Shown here one piece after another: positions 23,401 through 34,824 of a stretch of 64,000 nt of DNA. The DNA comes from Auriscalpium vulgare (Eukaryota; Basidiomycota; Agaricomycetes; Russulales; Auriscalpiaceae). Numbering within the stretch: position 1 is the stretch's first letter; each line of letters begins with the position of its first letter. The notes below the pieces were generated by a model, which had not been told where the DNA came from, made no database searches, and saw nothing but the letters and a program-made list of their open reading frames with translations. A program made the translations under genes and the position numbers. Location: the NCBI GenBank assembly GCA_019915015.1, contig JAHBBC010000010.1, positions 620,001-684,000 of the forward strand, in the 5' to 3' direction.

Positions 23401-26400
23401 GCGCACCCGGGAGCTCACCCTGCAGTCATTCAGCAAAAGGCACACACCAGAAATCTCTCCGTCTGTCTGAGGATGGTCACCTAGCGATGGGATAATCGGG
23501 CATCAGTGTGCGGTCATATGGTGGTCAGAAGACGGGAAGACATGGAAGCGAGATGAGCGTCGGATGCAGGACGTGGTTGAGATCAGGTTTACGCGCGGTA
23601 CGAGAAAACTGCAGTACCGCATTCTTCCTCCCGGGCGTTGACACCTTACGCTGATCGCTCTTGCACAAATAACCTACAGATGTAGTCCGCATTTCATCCG
23701 CACCGTTGGCATCGCTTGAGCTCGTTCTCAGTCTTACGAAGGCCCTTCTGATGGCGCCACAAAATCGCACCGTCATCATTAGCTTTGCCGCGGGACCTCA
23801 GCGAGGCGTCAGAGCGATGTGGGAACCACTCACAGGCGACGCACATGCGCCGATTCCGAGGCCGCAATCCACCGTTATGGGCCTTGAGGACGAGATGCAC
23901 TAGTACGGACGAGATGCACTAGTACGGACGAAAGGTCGGGGCGTGCGCTAGTATAGCTCAAGTCCTACAGCGACAAAACAGTTCGTCAAAGCCCTACAGC
24001 CGCTCCAATAATATGAGACACGCACCAAATATGACAGATGACGCCCTTCGATCGGCGGCAGGGACGGAGGGCGAACGGGCACAAAAAGTCCGCGATGCAT
24101 TGGAACCAGACTAGAGATAGTCATCAGATAGGTTGGGCTCAATTACAATGCCCGAGGAACGGCAGACAAAGAGCGCCCCCGGTTTCGCCAATGAACTTCC
24201 CACCATAGGAGCTGTTCAAACGCCGTCTCCATTGAAGGTCTACGGTCGTATCACATCATCTCGCAACGCGGACGCCATAAAGCCCTGTTCGGTCAAGCTA
24301 GAGTGAGTCAGAACTCGGCTATGCGGAAACTCGAGAGCCTGAGCGCGCACCAATCTGCAGAAAATAATGTTACCCGCTTGCCCGCGTTTCTTGCATCGTG
24401 AGTCCCCCCGCGTACCGATGACCTGAGACGATGGGTGCATAGTGACTCACGCGGATCAGAGCTGCCAGTCGGAAAGCACTGGAGACAAGTCGGGAGCTCT
24501 CGACTCACGATCCTGGACAGATGTGACGGGCCCGGCGGTGTTGCCGGTTGCAAGATCGTCGTGATATTCTGTGCTCTGCGGTAAGTCGGCCAAAGGAACT
24601 CGCAGTCAATACGAGTTACTTACATTCATGGTGGAGGCTTCAAGACCCTCTCACTGAACGAGTTGGTGTTCAAAAAAAGGCATACGTAGGTTCCCACGCG
24701 TACTGGAAGACCCCGAGGTATATCCGCCGCCAGCAGCCACTCGGAGGCGTCGAGGCCCACGACGACGACGACCATTCGTCTACCTTCACTTCCACAATCT
24801 GCAGCTGGAGAGTGCCACCGCTATTTCCCCCTCGATGCGTCTCGTCAACTCGCATCGGACAACTGCTCGCCTGGATGTGCAAAGTGTAGTGGAGGGATGT
24901 CCGATGCGGGCGAAGGCTAGATCGATGGGTGGGATGTATGCTGGCAAACGGTGCGCGCTATGTTTGATGAGCTCAGAGCTGGCGTATGCGTGTTGACATG
25001 TATTGCTCGTGCAGGACGACAACGTAGGATGACGTTCGTTTAGGCTTGCTCCCAAGAACTCTGGCTGGACCTTTAGACAGGACAGTCTGGACGTCGCAGC
25101 AGACATGATTGGGGGTCCCGTCGAGGCCGAAGCTGGAGGTGGATCTAGGCTAGATGATATGGTGCGTAGCTCCATGCTACTGTCTCTGTTTCCTCTTGTA
25201 ACTTGACAGGTCTTGCAAGCTACCAGTCCGGTCGACGGTGCCTCGTATCGCCCGGCCGACTATACTTCGTCGCCTGCTCACAATCTCTGCACATTGAGTG
25301 GTATTTGAGCAATTTCTGCGAGGCGATTCCACACTACGGAAAGTGTACATCGATGCTGAGGTGCGTATCATTGCACACATATATACGCTGTCCTCACACT
25401 AGCATGCTATTTGTCGTCGACAGTACTCTCATCGCGACCATCCCAAATATATTCTCGCTACGAAGGGGCTCCAAGCATTGGCCGCTAGCATCGACGCCGC
25501 GGTGCATACATCCATTGCGACACAACGCTCCCGATGTTCGTGGTCCGCGAAGGGCTCGTTTTGGTCGAGTTACAAACCGGAGGGACGATGGCAGAGCTCA
25601 GAATAGCCAACTTTGAACATGCGAATGGTGTGTGGCGAGCCCCTTGAGCACATTCCGACGAAACTGACGACACGCTCGAATAGCCGATATAGCAGTAAAG
25701 GATCTCTGAGACCACGAACCTGACGGCAGCCTGCGGGGCCCCAGCAAGTGCGTTTATTCACCAATTAGTCATACCGTTATATTGACGCGGACAACCTAGA
25801 AGATCTGCTAGTGGCCGGCGATCTCATGTGGCTCCTGAACCTTCAATTCGCAGAACATCTGCGCTAGGACGATAGCGCGCGATCCTCAGTCGGTGAGATG
25901 TGCTGGAGAACGAAACGCGCGCCGGAGAATACCGTCGAGGCACTGGGCCTTTTGTCGCTATTAGCCATCAATGAACTAGCTGGGCTCTCAGACGGCCGCG
26001 CATCTGCGAGGCTTGAAATTCACTACTCCGCCATCACAGCCGCTCGCTTCGTCACCCACGGGCCACGGTGAGTACGAGAACACCCTCGGTCGACCGTGAT
26101 TTGGATTGCGGTTGATCCGAATACGACTACCAAGCAGGCGCACCACGCTTCCCCAGATATCCGACATCCCCAGAGCCAACGGAATTGAGGGTGCGGTTGT
26201 CGAGTAGGCTCTTAGATCCACACCGCCGATGCTCGTCATCGACGACACCGACCCCACCCACTATCTCCGCCGCTTTCTTACCCCAGCACTCGGCATGTCC
26301 ATCGCTACCGCGCTTGGTGAGAGCGCAGTGCTTCACGACTCGAATTGTCTGAAAACGGCCTCGGCGCACTGCATGCTCTGGGGGTCAATCGGCTGGATCC

Positions 26401-27180
26401 AACTCGTGGTGTCGCAGTCCCGCGCGTCGGCTTTGATACGGCAGCTCCGTAGAAAGTCAGCAGCAGCAGCAACGGTAACAGCGGCAGCGCCCTTCCCGGC
26501 CGAACCAGACGTCGTCCCAGGGATCGCAGGACTTGAAGGCGCGGGAGCGCGGGCCGCAGGGCATGACGCTCTGCACGTCCTCCCTGGCGAACCGTCAGAG
26601 GGCCATTGTCCCATGTGGTGCCGACTCCCAACGAGCCTGTGGATCAGGTTGATGTGCCGACAGAATCAATGTACTTCGCGTTCGACACGATGCCGCCGCC
26701 TAGATCTGAAGACGTGCTGAAGGCCATCGATAATATGTGCGCGGTGGTCCGAGATGATGATAATGGTGACCACTTCCGTCGTACAGCCATTCGTGAGTGT
26801 GCTGACAAGTTTGTGCTTCGGTGCAGGTTCTCGTGGCCCGAGGAGACGATGCCCGACGTGGCATTTGCGCAGAGCATGTACATACGGCAGGAATGCGCCA
26901 ACAAGCAACTATGTACTGTACATTTTCCAATCCGCGGAGGTCCCGCGCGGCTACTAACTCTCTAGCCATCTACTGCTCGGATATTCCACGACTATGAATG
27001 CTTGGATTTATGGATTCTGCGACGGATAACTTCATGACTCTCGCTTCTCTCTATTTACTCCCCCGTTTCCATATATTACTACCAATCTCAGAAGAATGTA
27101 TGAGTGCGTCACTACGTACTTCCCGCGTCGCCCTGTGTCTCTACTCTCACGTCTCCATCGTCTCCATTGGTATACGTCGG
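23401..27180. other. 3.8-kb unique segment between copies C and D, no confidently modelled gene
   Basis: This interval is unrelated to the deaminase cassette. Plus-strand stretches with some coding character are 24150-24300 (MPEERQTKSAPGFANELPTI, ending at a GTGAGT donor) and 26229-26965 (LVIDDTDPT, later TESMYFAFDTMPPPRSEDVL). None gave a continuous gene model or a family I recognise. A 20-bp direct duplication (GACGAGATGCACTAGTACG, twice) lies at about 23889-23930. I saw no transposase, reverse transcriptase or clear terminal inverted repeats. Confidence 0.4.
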
Positions 27181-27199
27181 TTTTCATGATGCAAGACCC

Positions 27200-27449
27200 G
27201 CTTATATCGTAGTCTGTAGCTCACCTTCGGCTATCAATCTGTGTGCCAGAATATCAGGGCGAGGAATGATCCGCCGATTCATTTCGTGCGATACAGTATG
27301 CTTTACAATCGTGCCGGTACAGTACATCGCGGCTCACTGAGGGATAAGATTCGTAACGATGACGCTCGTCTTCTCGTCTCCGTCCGAATCATCTCGTGAC
27401 CTGCACCCACAGAGGATCAACTCATGCAATCGGAAGACGTGGTACTATT
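27200..27449. repeat. 3' flank module of deaminase copy D
   Basis: It matches the 3' flanks of copies A (from about 14715) and B (TTTCGTGCGATA, GTGCCGGTACAGTAC, GAATCATCTCGTGACCTGC). Confidence 0.65.
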
Positions 27450-29542
27450 TCATTCGCCCGAGGACCTCTTTGTCACCTTCGAGAGTTTGGACCAGGCTAG
27501 GTTGGATTCGTCGCTGACATCCAGCTCGCCTGAGCTCCGCGCGGAAGTCTGCGTGCTTCCAGCGTCCCCCTTCTCTGCGGCAACTTCGGCCAGAGTGTTC
27601 ATGAGGTTTCGGCGGAGGTCTCGGAGGAACTCGATTGGTATACCGAACTGCGGAGGATACCAAGGAAATATGGTCGCGTGGCTGCCAAGCAGCAAGATGT
27701 CCGGCACTGGCATTTTTGGTTCCACGTCAGCGAAGCCCTTGCGCTTTTGAAGCCAGGTATAGAGCGCCCAGCAACAATAGCAGCATTTCTTACTGACACC
27801 GATAGGCGCTTCGTGGCTCTGGCAGCAAAAGGTGTCAGTATTAGATATGCAGTCAAGGAAGCACTGACCTTGAAGATGGAAGTGAGGACATTGTCGTCGT
27901 CCCTGACATCCACCTGATGCCGAGTGCGCTGGGCCGCGTCCGGCGAGGAGAATGCACATGCGAGCGCCATCATTCCTGCCTCCGCATGGACAGTGGGCTG
28001 ATACAGACCGATATTCACGTTCTTCTCCAGAAACCCCCTGGCATCATTTTTCTGTTCCTTTGTGCCCTCGACAAGTGCATGGACGGATTCGATGAATGCC
28101 GCCCTTTTCGACTCGAAGGCCGTTGCGCTGGGGACCGGTTGTGGCAGAGTGACGAGGTGCGCAGTGAGCGGTTGAGTGAGCCCGCTTGCCCTGGCTAAGG
28201 AGTGGATAGCGGTGACAGGGGCAGTTATTGTCTTCAGATAACGTATCACATGGTGGCTGATTGGCTCTTTTGGACCGCGGCGGTCGTCGGCTGCTAAGGG
28301 GCGGTTGAGTTTCGAACCCGGATAGATAATTATGACGCGCACCAGTAGCGTCCTCTTCATCGAGGTCGGGATCACCATCACCACTCGCGTCGGGAGTCCC
28401 GATTCCGCTGTCCACAGATAAACTACCTAGATCGCGGGGTTAGACAGTCATAAGATGTCAAGATGTAGCGGCGTACTGAGAGCAGAGGACATTAGAGTGG
28501 CAGGATCAGCAGGCTGCTTTGCAAGGGCGCGCGACAACGCTTCGTCTTGGAAAAGAACTTCAAGGAAGTTCGAGTGGAGGAAGCCACGGAGGCATTCAAT
28601 CTCAAGCAGAGCGTCTGCGATGTCGCTTACAGCAGGGGGATCTTTGAACGACGACTTGTCGATCAGCAACAGTTTCTCGAAGTCGCGATATGTCGAAGTA
28701 AACGCTTTAATCCACTTCGGAACTTCTTCTGCCGTGACGGTATATCTGACAGTGGCCAGTGTCTCAGACGGCCGAGAGATGCCATGATCTTGGAGCTTCT
28801 CGCGCGTGAGAGCACTGTTGACACGGATCGTCCAGGGTTGAGAATGTGCGAAGGGCTCCCCGGATGCCAGACGGCTTTCGAGCACGCCGATAGGGTGCTC
28901 GCCCCAGACCTGTTTGCGATAGAGGTTGAGCATGCGAGATGCGATCTTAGGATAGCCATGGTTGAGGTAGTGCAAGCAGAACAGCCCTGTATTGCCGCCG
29001 TTGCTGGGGAGGGCGCCGCTCTGAAAGTCCTTGATGACGGTAAACACGTCCTGGAGATGCTGCTCATGGCTGTTTGCGGACGAGAGTTAGGAATGGTCGT
29101 GGGTCAAAAGAAGGAGAACGCACGGTCGCGTCCTCCATGCAGCGAGAATCTCGTGTCCCGTCAACGGCGACTCCAGAGGCTCTACTTTTATCTCCAGCGC
29201 GTCTGGCTGTTCCGACCAGCCCCGAGTGTTCTTGACCGCGAGCATCAGGCCTTGCAAGGGATTCGTAGCCCATGTCGCTGCGATGCCCCGGATGTCTCGC
29301 TCCGCATGGCTGACTCGGAGGTTCTTGGACGTCCCAGTGGTGAGGAGTGTGACGACATGCTGCATCGCAGTGAGGTTACGTCTGATACGTTTATCTGCGA
29401 CGTGCGGCTTTCCCGCCTGAACTCCCTTGAGGGCCACCGTCGCCATACTGATCTGGATAGCAAGGTCATCGAATTCAAGCGAGGACGGTGATTGGAAAGT
29501 GATCGAAGTGTCGCGCGGAGGCTCGATATGAGGGTCGGTCAT
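27450..29542 (-). CDS. OTT_1508-like deaminase-domain protein, copy D
   Basis: The start is the ATG at 29542 (MTDPHIEPPRDTS) and the stop is at 27450. Five exons: the N-terminal exon like that of copy B; a helical exon (about 29070-28480) with in-frame deletions relative to A/B (LLIDKSSFKDPPAVSDIAD); an acidic linker (VDSGIGTPDASGDGDPDLDE); and the deaminase half in two exons. HAE lies in YQPTVHAEAGMMALACAF (about 27990), and the cysteine motif is SHEAPIGVSKKCCYCCWALY. The C-terminal segment up to GSTQTSARSSGELDVS is closest to copy A. All exons are open, so it is probably functional. It is separated from the other three copies by 3.8 kb of foreign sequence but keeps both cassette flanks. Confidence 0.83.
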
Positions 29543-29559
29543 GGCGGGTCCCCTAGTGG

Positions 29560-29700
29560 TACCGTAGAGTGGCGACAGGATCCAGTTGCAAGCTGAGACG
29601 TTCGTGTGCGCGGAATATAAATGAGGAATTTCTTAGTAGCTATTGCGCGTCGATGGTGGCGGCTACGATGAGGGGCGCGGCGGCTGCTGTCGGCGCTGTG
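29560..29700 (-). promoter_or_regulatory. Upstream module of deaminase copy D
   Basis: It aligns with the modules at 14441, 17651 and 23151 (GGCGACAGGATC, TTTCTTAGTAGCTATTGCGC). The E2F-like core is degraded here (TTCGTGTGCGCGGAAT). Confidence 0.5.
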
Positions 29701-29838
29701 AAAGTTTCGGCGAATCTGATTAGATTAGTGTACGTGATACACATATCGTCAGTGGTCACGCACTGCAGGAATTTTATGAGCAGAGAACTCGCCTTTCTCT
29801 TCTTCCTTTCTCCTGCCAACGCCAGCAGGACACTCGCG

Positions 29839-31547
29839 ATGTCCGAAGCCTCCATAACACCCATCCTCCTCACCCTCCCCTCTTTTACGCCATCTCTTGC
29901 CGTCGAGGTACGCGGCCCCTGCACTCATTCCTGACTCGGATTTGCACCGCTGATCACCCCAACTTCGCAGGTCCTGCCTCATGGACTGACCCTCCACCGC
30001 TTCTTCGTGCAGACCGACGGCCGCGTACGCTGCGATCTCCGCCTGCACCACTGACCGCTGACCCACACGCCGCCACAGACGCACGATCTCGTCATCGGGC
30101 CGGAGGATCCCAAGGGGCACCTCGCGCAGAAGTACACCAACACCATTGTAGGGCGCTACACGAACCGCCTGCCCGTCGGCACGCACGCGATCGCGCGCAA
30201 CGGCGCGAGCGCGACCGTGCGCCCGCAGGCGAACGAGAGCCCCGCCGTCTCGCTGCACGGCGGCCCCGCGGGCTTCGACGCGGCGGCGTTCGAGCCCGTC
30301 CCGCTCGACGCGCTCGCGCCCGGCGCGGCGGGGGCGCCCGTGACGGCGGCGTCGCCGCCGGGCGCGCTGTTCACGGAGGCGGAGCTCGGGACGCTGCAGG
30401 CGCTGCTGCCGCAGGGCGCGGGCGCGCTGTTCCGCCATGTGTCGGAGGACGGCGACCAGGGCTTCCCGGGCACGCTGCTCGTGGAGGTCGTCGTGGGGCT
30501 GCTGCCGCCGAACGGGCCTGCGACGGGCGAGGGCGAGGTTCACCTTGGCAGCGTCGTTTTCATATATCGCGCGAAGCTGGTGGACGACGGGCCGAAGATC
30601 GTGACGCCGATCAACTTGACGCAGGTGCGTTGTTGCGCGGTGGGCGTGGGGGCTGTCGCTGACTGCGTGTGCTCCAGCACTGGGGCTTCAACCTGGACGC
30701 ATCGCTGAAGGAGGGCCCGGACTCCGTGTCTATCAAAGACAACAAACTGACGATCAAGGTGAGCACTGGGAGCGTCAGGGTAAGCAGTTGACTGACACGG
30801 AAATCGAGGCGTCGCACACCGTGGACATCGACAGCAGCGGACTGGCGACCGGAAACCTGATTGCTGTTGCCGGCACGCCGCACCAGCACGACAACAAGCC
30901 CATCGTGCACAACGCCCCAGTGGGCGATGGTAGTCTTGGCTCGGGATACGGTGCGCGCCTAGTCTCCTCCTGCACACTGGGGCTCGACCAACCCGAAGCA
31001 CACAGACCATTTCTATGTGTTCGAGGAACGCCCGAAAGGCCCTGCCTCCGTGCACCGCATACCGGCGGCCGAGTTCACGCCATCCCTTGACATCGCGAAG
31101 GCGGTGCTCGAAGCCCCGCCGGCGAACGGCGTCGTGGACCTCTCGTCGGAGAAGAGCGGACTGCGTCTGGTGTTCAACACGAACCGTACGTGCTGACCGC
31201 CCGTGTGAGAGCCTGGATTGACACAGCTGAGCAGAGTCGGGCGTGCAATTCTATACGAACAACCTGGCGAAGAAGACCGCGCCGCGCAAGAAGATCCACG
31301 GCGGGACGGGCGTCGAGGGCGACGGTCAGGGCTACGGGCAGTATGGGTCGGCATTCTTAGAGTTCCACGAGGTGCGTCGCCCGAGGCCGTGGAGGGGAGC
31401 GCATGCTGACGCGTCTCCATAAAGCCGATCGCGACGTTCTTGCACCCGTCGACGAACCCGAGCGGAAACGATACGCTGCTCGCGCAGGACGAGATCTACA
31501 ACAACTTCGTCCGCGTGGACGTGCTGTACAAGAGCAAGCAGGTGTAG
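29839..31547 (+). CDS. Aldose 1-epimerase (galactose mutarotase)-like protein
   Basis: The enzyme interconverts alpha and beta anomers of aldoses in the cytosol. The start is the ATG at 29839 (MSEASITPILLTLPSF). An intron follows, then VLPHGLTLHRFFVQTDGR and the substrate-cleft block GHLAQKYTNTIVGRYTNRLP. The segment INLTQ-HWGFNLDAS, joined across an intron, aligns with the NLTNHxYFNL region that holds the catalytic histidine. Near the C-terminus, SGVQFYTNNLA and SAFLEFHEP (across an intron, PIATFLHPSTN) match the VQLYTGN region and the catalytic-glutamate region of the family. The stop is at 31545-31547. It has about six short introns, and the middle exon is very GC- and Ala-rich. Family assignment is good; sugar specificity is unknown. 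Confidence 0.85.
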
Positions 31548-32343
31548 AGGGCCTGGATTGGAGAAGTGTATGCGGAGTAGAACGCGCCGCTCGAACATCA
31601 ACTGTAATAAGCCTGCTATGGTCGAGGAATACTGCTAACAACACGTACTCATAACGGAACATCTTCAGTTTTCAATGCGCCCAGGCGTAAAGGGTGGTAC
31701 GGGTCTTCTGCGTGCGGGTGCGAAGCGGCAATTGAGGGGTCTATGACGGCGGCACGCGAGCGGGATTGCTGAGAAAAACGCGTGCAGGCGCTCTTTCGGC
31801 GCACGTGTTTCAGCTGTAGGCCCAAACGAAGCCCTACTTAGCAGGGTAAGGCGCATATGTGGAGGGAGACGGACCGAGGCGCAGACAGCGCTGCCTAGCG
31901 TTGCACAGTTGGTATTGATACGACCAGCGCCCGTCCAACGCGTCGAGGGCGTCGATGATAGAGCCGGATGAGCCGTCAGTGGGTAGGAGTGCCTGGTGAA
32001 ATTTATTCTCGATGCCTGCGGAGGAGAGGATGGCGTGGAGGTATCCGAGGAGAGACATCGCGGCGGTATTCACGAATGGCGGGATGCACGCTTGACTGAG
32101 TTGATACGGGGAAAGGCATTATGATTGGAACGCATAAGAGTAGCCCACCGAGGCAGATTCGTGGGGTGTAAGTGCATATATGCGGGTGTGGGAGGATACG
32201 GAAGATACAGTACATACAACGTCGATAAGCATACAGACACGGGGACAACAAGAGGTGCACAAGAGGGTAAGAACGGACAGACTGGTACCTGTACATGGGA
32301 AATCAGTTGTCGTGGAGAGCGGATGAGAGAGAGTATGCGCACC
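31548..32343. other. Intergenic between convergent genes
   Basis: Nearly 800 bp with no supportable gene. It contains the 3' flanks of the epimerase and of the minus-strand HMG gene. Confidence 0.5.
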
Positions 32344-32787
32344 TTACTCGTCGCTATTCGGCTCGACTTGCGGACCCTCGTTGTCCTCGTCGTCTGTATC
32401 TGCCTTCTTCGCTGACCGCTTCGGCGCCTTGGCTTTCTTCGCGGCAGGCTCCTTGCCTCGGTTGGGGTTCTCCGGCGCGTCCTTCCAGATCGCGCCGATC
32501 TGCTGTGCGCGTTAGCTGGTGCAAGGAGATGACGAGGCCGCGACGTACGTGGACCATGGCGTCCTTGTTGGTCTTGCCCTTGTTGTCGGCGAGGTACTTG
32601 CTCATGTTGGCCTTGACGAACAGATTGTAGGCAGATGGTGCGCGCTTGCCCTTGGGTTTAGCTACGACGCATCAGGACTCCAATCACGGACAGGAATACG
32701 CGTCGACATACCATCCTTGGGGGCGGTCTTGGTGTTGGCGCGGCGGGTCGCAACCTTCGTGGTGGTTTCTGTCGCAGCTTTGGCCAT
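32344..32787 (-). CDS. Short HMG-box/YABBY-like DNA-binding protein
   Basis: The ATG at 32787 opens MAKAATETTTKVATRRANTK, an Ala/Thr/Lys tail. An intron follows (acceptor CGTAG), then KGKRAPSAYNLFVKANMSKY and ADNKGKTNKDAMVH. A second intron precedes QIGAIWKDAPENPNRGKEP and a Lys/Ala-rich, finally acidic tail (DTDDEDNEGPQVEPNSDE), with the TAA at 32344-32346. The PSAYNLFVK and IWKDAPENPNRG blocks match helices 1 and 2 of an HMG-type box, but the long third helix is missing. That spacing is closer to the plant YABBY domain than to Nhp6. It is small, basic and nuclear, probably a chromatin or transcription factor. It is divergently oriented to the surface-protein gene at 33179. Confidence 0.8.
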
Positions 32788-33178
32788 TGTGAATGTGGTG
32801 GGGGGAGGTCAAGAGGGGGTTGAGGGCGAAGTGCACACGGACGCGGTTTTTATACCAGCGCGCGAGCGGGGTCTGAAATGGACGCGTTCAACGAAACGCG
32901 TCGAGCACGTGCGAGGGCGGGGAGAATGGTCCGTGCGCACTGCGCGGGTTTCGCACGCCGCCGTGGAATGAATCCTGCCACAATTAGCGCCGGCGCCAAG
33001 AATAGCTCGCAGGCGGGCACAGCCGAGCGCTATATCAGGCGACAACGTTGGCAACGTCGCTTTCTTCCCAACCACCACCTTTTTCCCCTCCCGCCGCCGT
33101 CGCCGCCGTCGCGCTCAGCGCCCTCCATCCTCCTCAATCCTCTTTACCTTCTTAATCGGTTACTTTTGGTCGTTTACC

Positions 33179-34449
33179 ATGGCCAGCTACGCTCTTTCCG
33201 CTCTCTTGGCTCTCGCCTCCTCCACTCTCGTCACCGCCCAGGTCCCCACCATCGAGCCTACGCCCTTGGCTTCCCTCAACTTCGCCTCGCCTGCGGACTT
33301 GGTGAGCGTCAACGAGATTTTGTCCTGAAATGATACTAACACTTCTCGCGATCAGCCCTACCAGGTTGAGCCCAACCCGGTCGTACGTGGCTCCCAATTC
33401 GGCTTCAACCAGTGCAACTCCACAACACAAAACCAACAATCCCTTTGCCAAACGATGTACGTCAACAGCATCGACGGTGCGTGTTTTTTTCACTTCCGCT
33501 TGATGCATGCTGATGGACTGTCAGACTTCTGCCTGTGGGGGCCTGATAAGCCTAACTCCACCATCTCCGATACCGAAGGCGAAGAGATCGCGTGGTGCAC
33601 CAAGCCGCACGGTGCCCGCCTTATCCCCAACGGCGCCCTGCAGGGTGTCCAGTTCCTCAAGGCCCCCGACTACATTCTTGTCGCCGGCTTCATCGACCAG
33701 ACTCAGGTCAACATCCAGGACGGTGACTTCGGCGGTGAGCTTGACCCTCATGGTCAGGATCTTGCCGGCAACCCCATGGGCGGTATCGTCTTCTCGAACG
33801 CTTACAGCGGCAGCAACACCACGTACCAGCAGATGGTCGAGTGGAATCTGTGCGTACTCACTTCTGCGATCACACATCCCGGCTGACTCGCGCCTGCAGC
33901 TTCATCGGTGGTAACCAGTTCTGCCTCAAGATCTGCCCCACCGGCGCTCCCGGAAACAACCCCGCTGGCTACTGCCGCAACACGCTTGACCGTCTCGGCT
34001 GCAGCGTCAACTCGCCGAACAACGCTCAGAAGGACATCTACGAGGTCTGCGACAGCGCCGACATGGATCTCCCCGGTGTCTACGTTTCCAACGGCCAGAC
34101 GATCACGTACACGCAGCCCGCCGAGTCGCTCGGCGCCATTACCTCCATCCCCTTCACGGCCACCGTTCCCGCGTCGTCCAACTGCACGCCCTTTTCCTCC
34201 GCTGCCCTCTACACCGATATCGCGTCCGTTTCCGGTGCCAGCACTACCCCCGCGGCGTCGGCCACGCCCTCTGGCAGCGGCTCTGTCAGCGGCTCGGCCA
34301 AGCCCACGAGCGGATCCGCGACAGGCAGCCACTCTGCCTCCGCTGCGGGCTCGTCGTCGACCAGCACTCCCAACGGCGCGGGTGCGTTCGGCGTCTCGCT
34401 GGTCGCGGGCGTCATCGGTGTCGCGTTCTCGGTCGCCTTCCTGGCGTGA
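33179..34449 (+). CDS. Secreted GPI-anchored cell-surface protein
   Basis: The ATG at 33179 opens a signal peptide (MASYALSALLALASSTLVTA, cleavage near AQ). A compact Cys-containing ectodomain follows (QCNSTTQNQQSLCQT, CLWGPDKPNSTISD, GNQFCLKICPTGAPGNNPAG, then YCRNTLDRLGCSVN) with several N-glycosylation sequons. After about residue 280 comes a Ser/Thr/Gly/Ala-rich stalk, and the end is a hydrophobic tail (GVSLVAGVIGVAFSVAFLA) preceded by small residues, as in a GPI signal. The stop is at 34447-34449. Three introns lie near 33300-33355, 33479-33524 and 33849-33899. It is about 370 residues. This is a conserved basidiomycete wall-protein type whose function I do not know. Codon use is strongly biased to C/G endings, as in highly expressed genes. 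Confidence 0.85.
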
Positions 34450-34824
34450 GGTGGCGGCTTACCTATGACGATAGACTAATGAGACGCCGGTGGGCCATGG
34501 ACTCGCGTTCGTGATTGCAGTTGGTTGTGGTCGACGATGACGATGGTTCGCGCACGTATGCGTATATACCAGACGATGTCATTACCCTGCAGGCTATGCG
34601 TCGGATTCTTTCAGCACTAACTACTCTACTTATCGTTTGCTACCTGGACTTGAGCAATATTGGACCCTATTCATCGACGATGTGGTGTGCTTTGCGAGTT
34701 GCGAGTTTCTTGAGTGATGCACTGCGTCGTTGTCGACACAAAGATTGGCGAGGTAGGCGTTGCCAGTGTCCTATGTCATCGCGATCGGTTGATTTCTGCC
34801 CGCCCAAGAGCTTCGATGAGCTTA

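Noticed and set aside
23401..27180. A transposable element carrying the inter-C/D segment
   Set aside because: I could not find terminal inverted repeats, a target duplication, a transposase or a reverse transcriptase. Absence by eye is not proof, so it stays unclassified.
29749..30543. 264-codon minus-strand Arg/Ala-rich frame
   Set aside because: Antisense shadow of the GC-rich middle exon of the epimerase-like gene.
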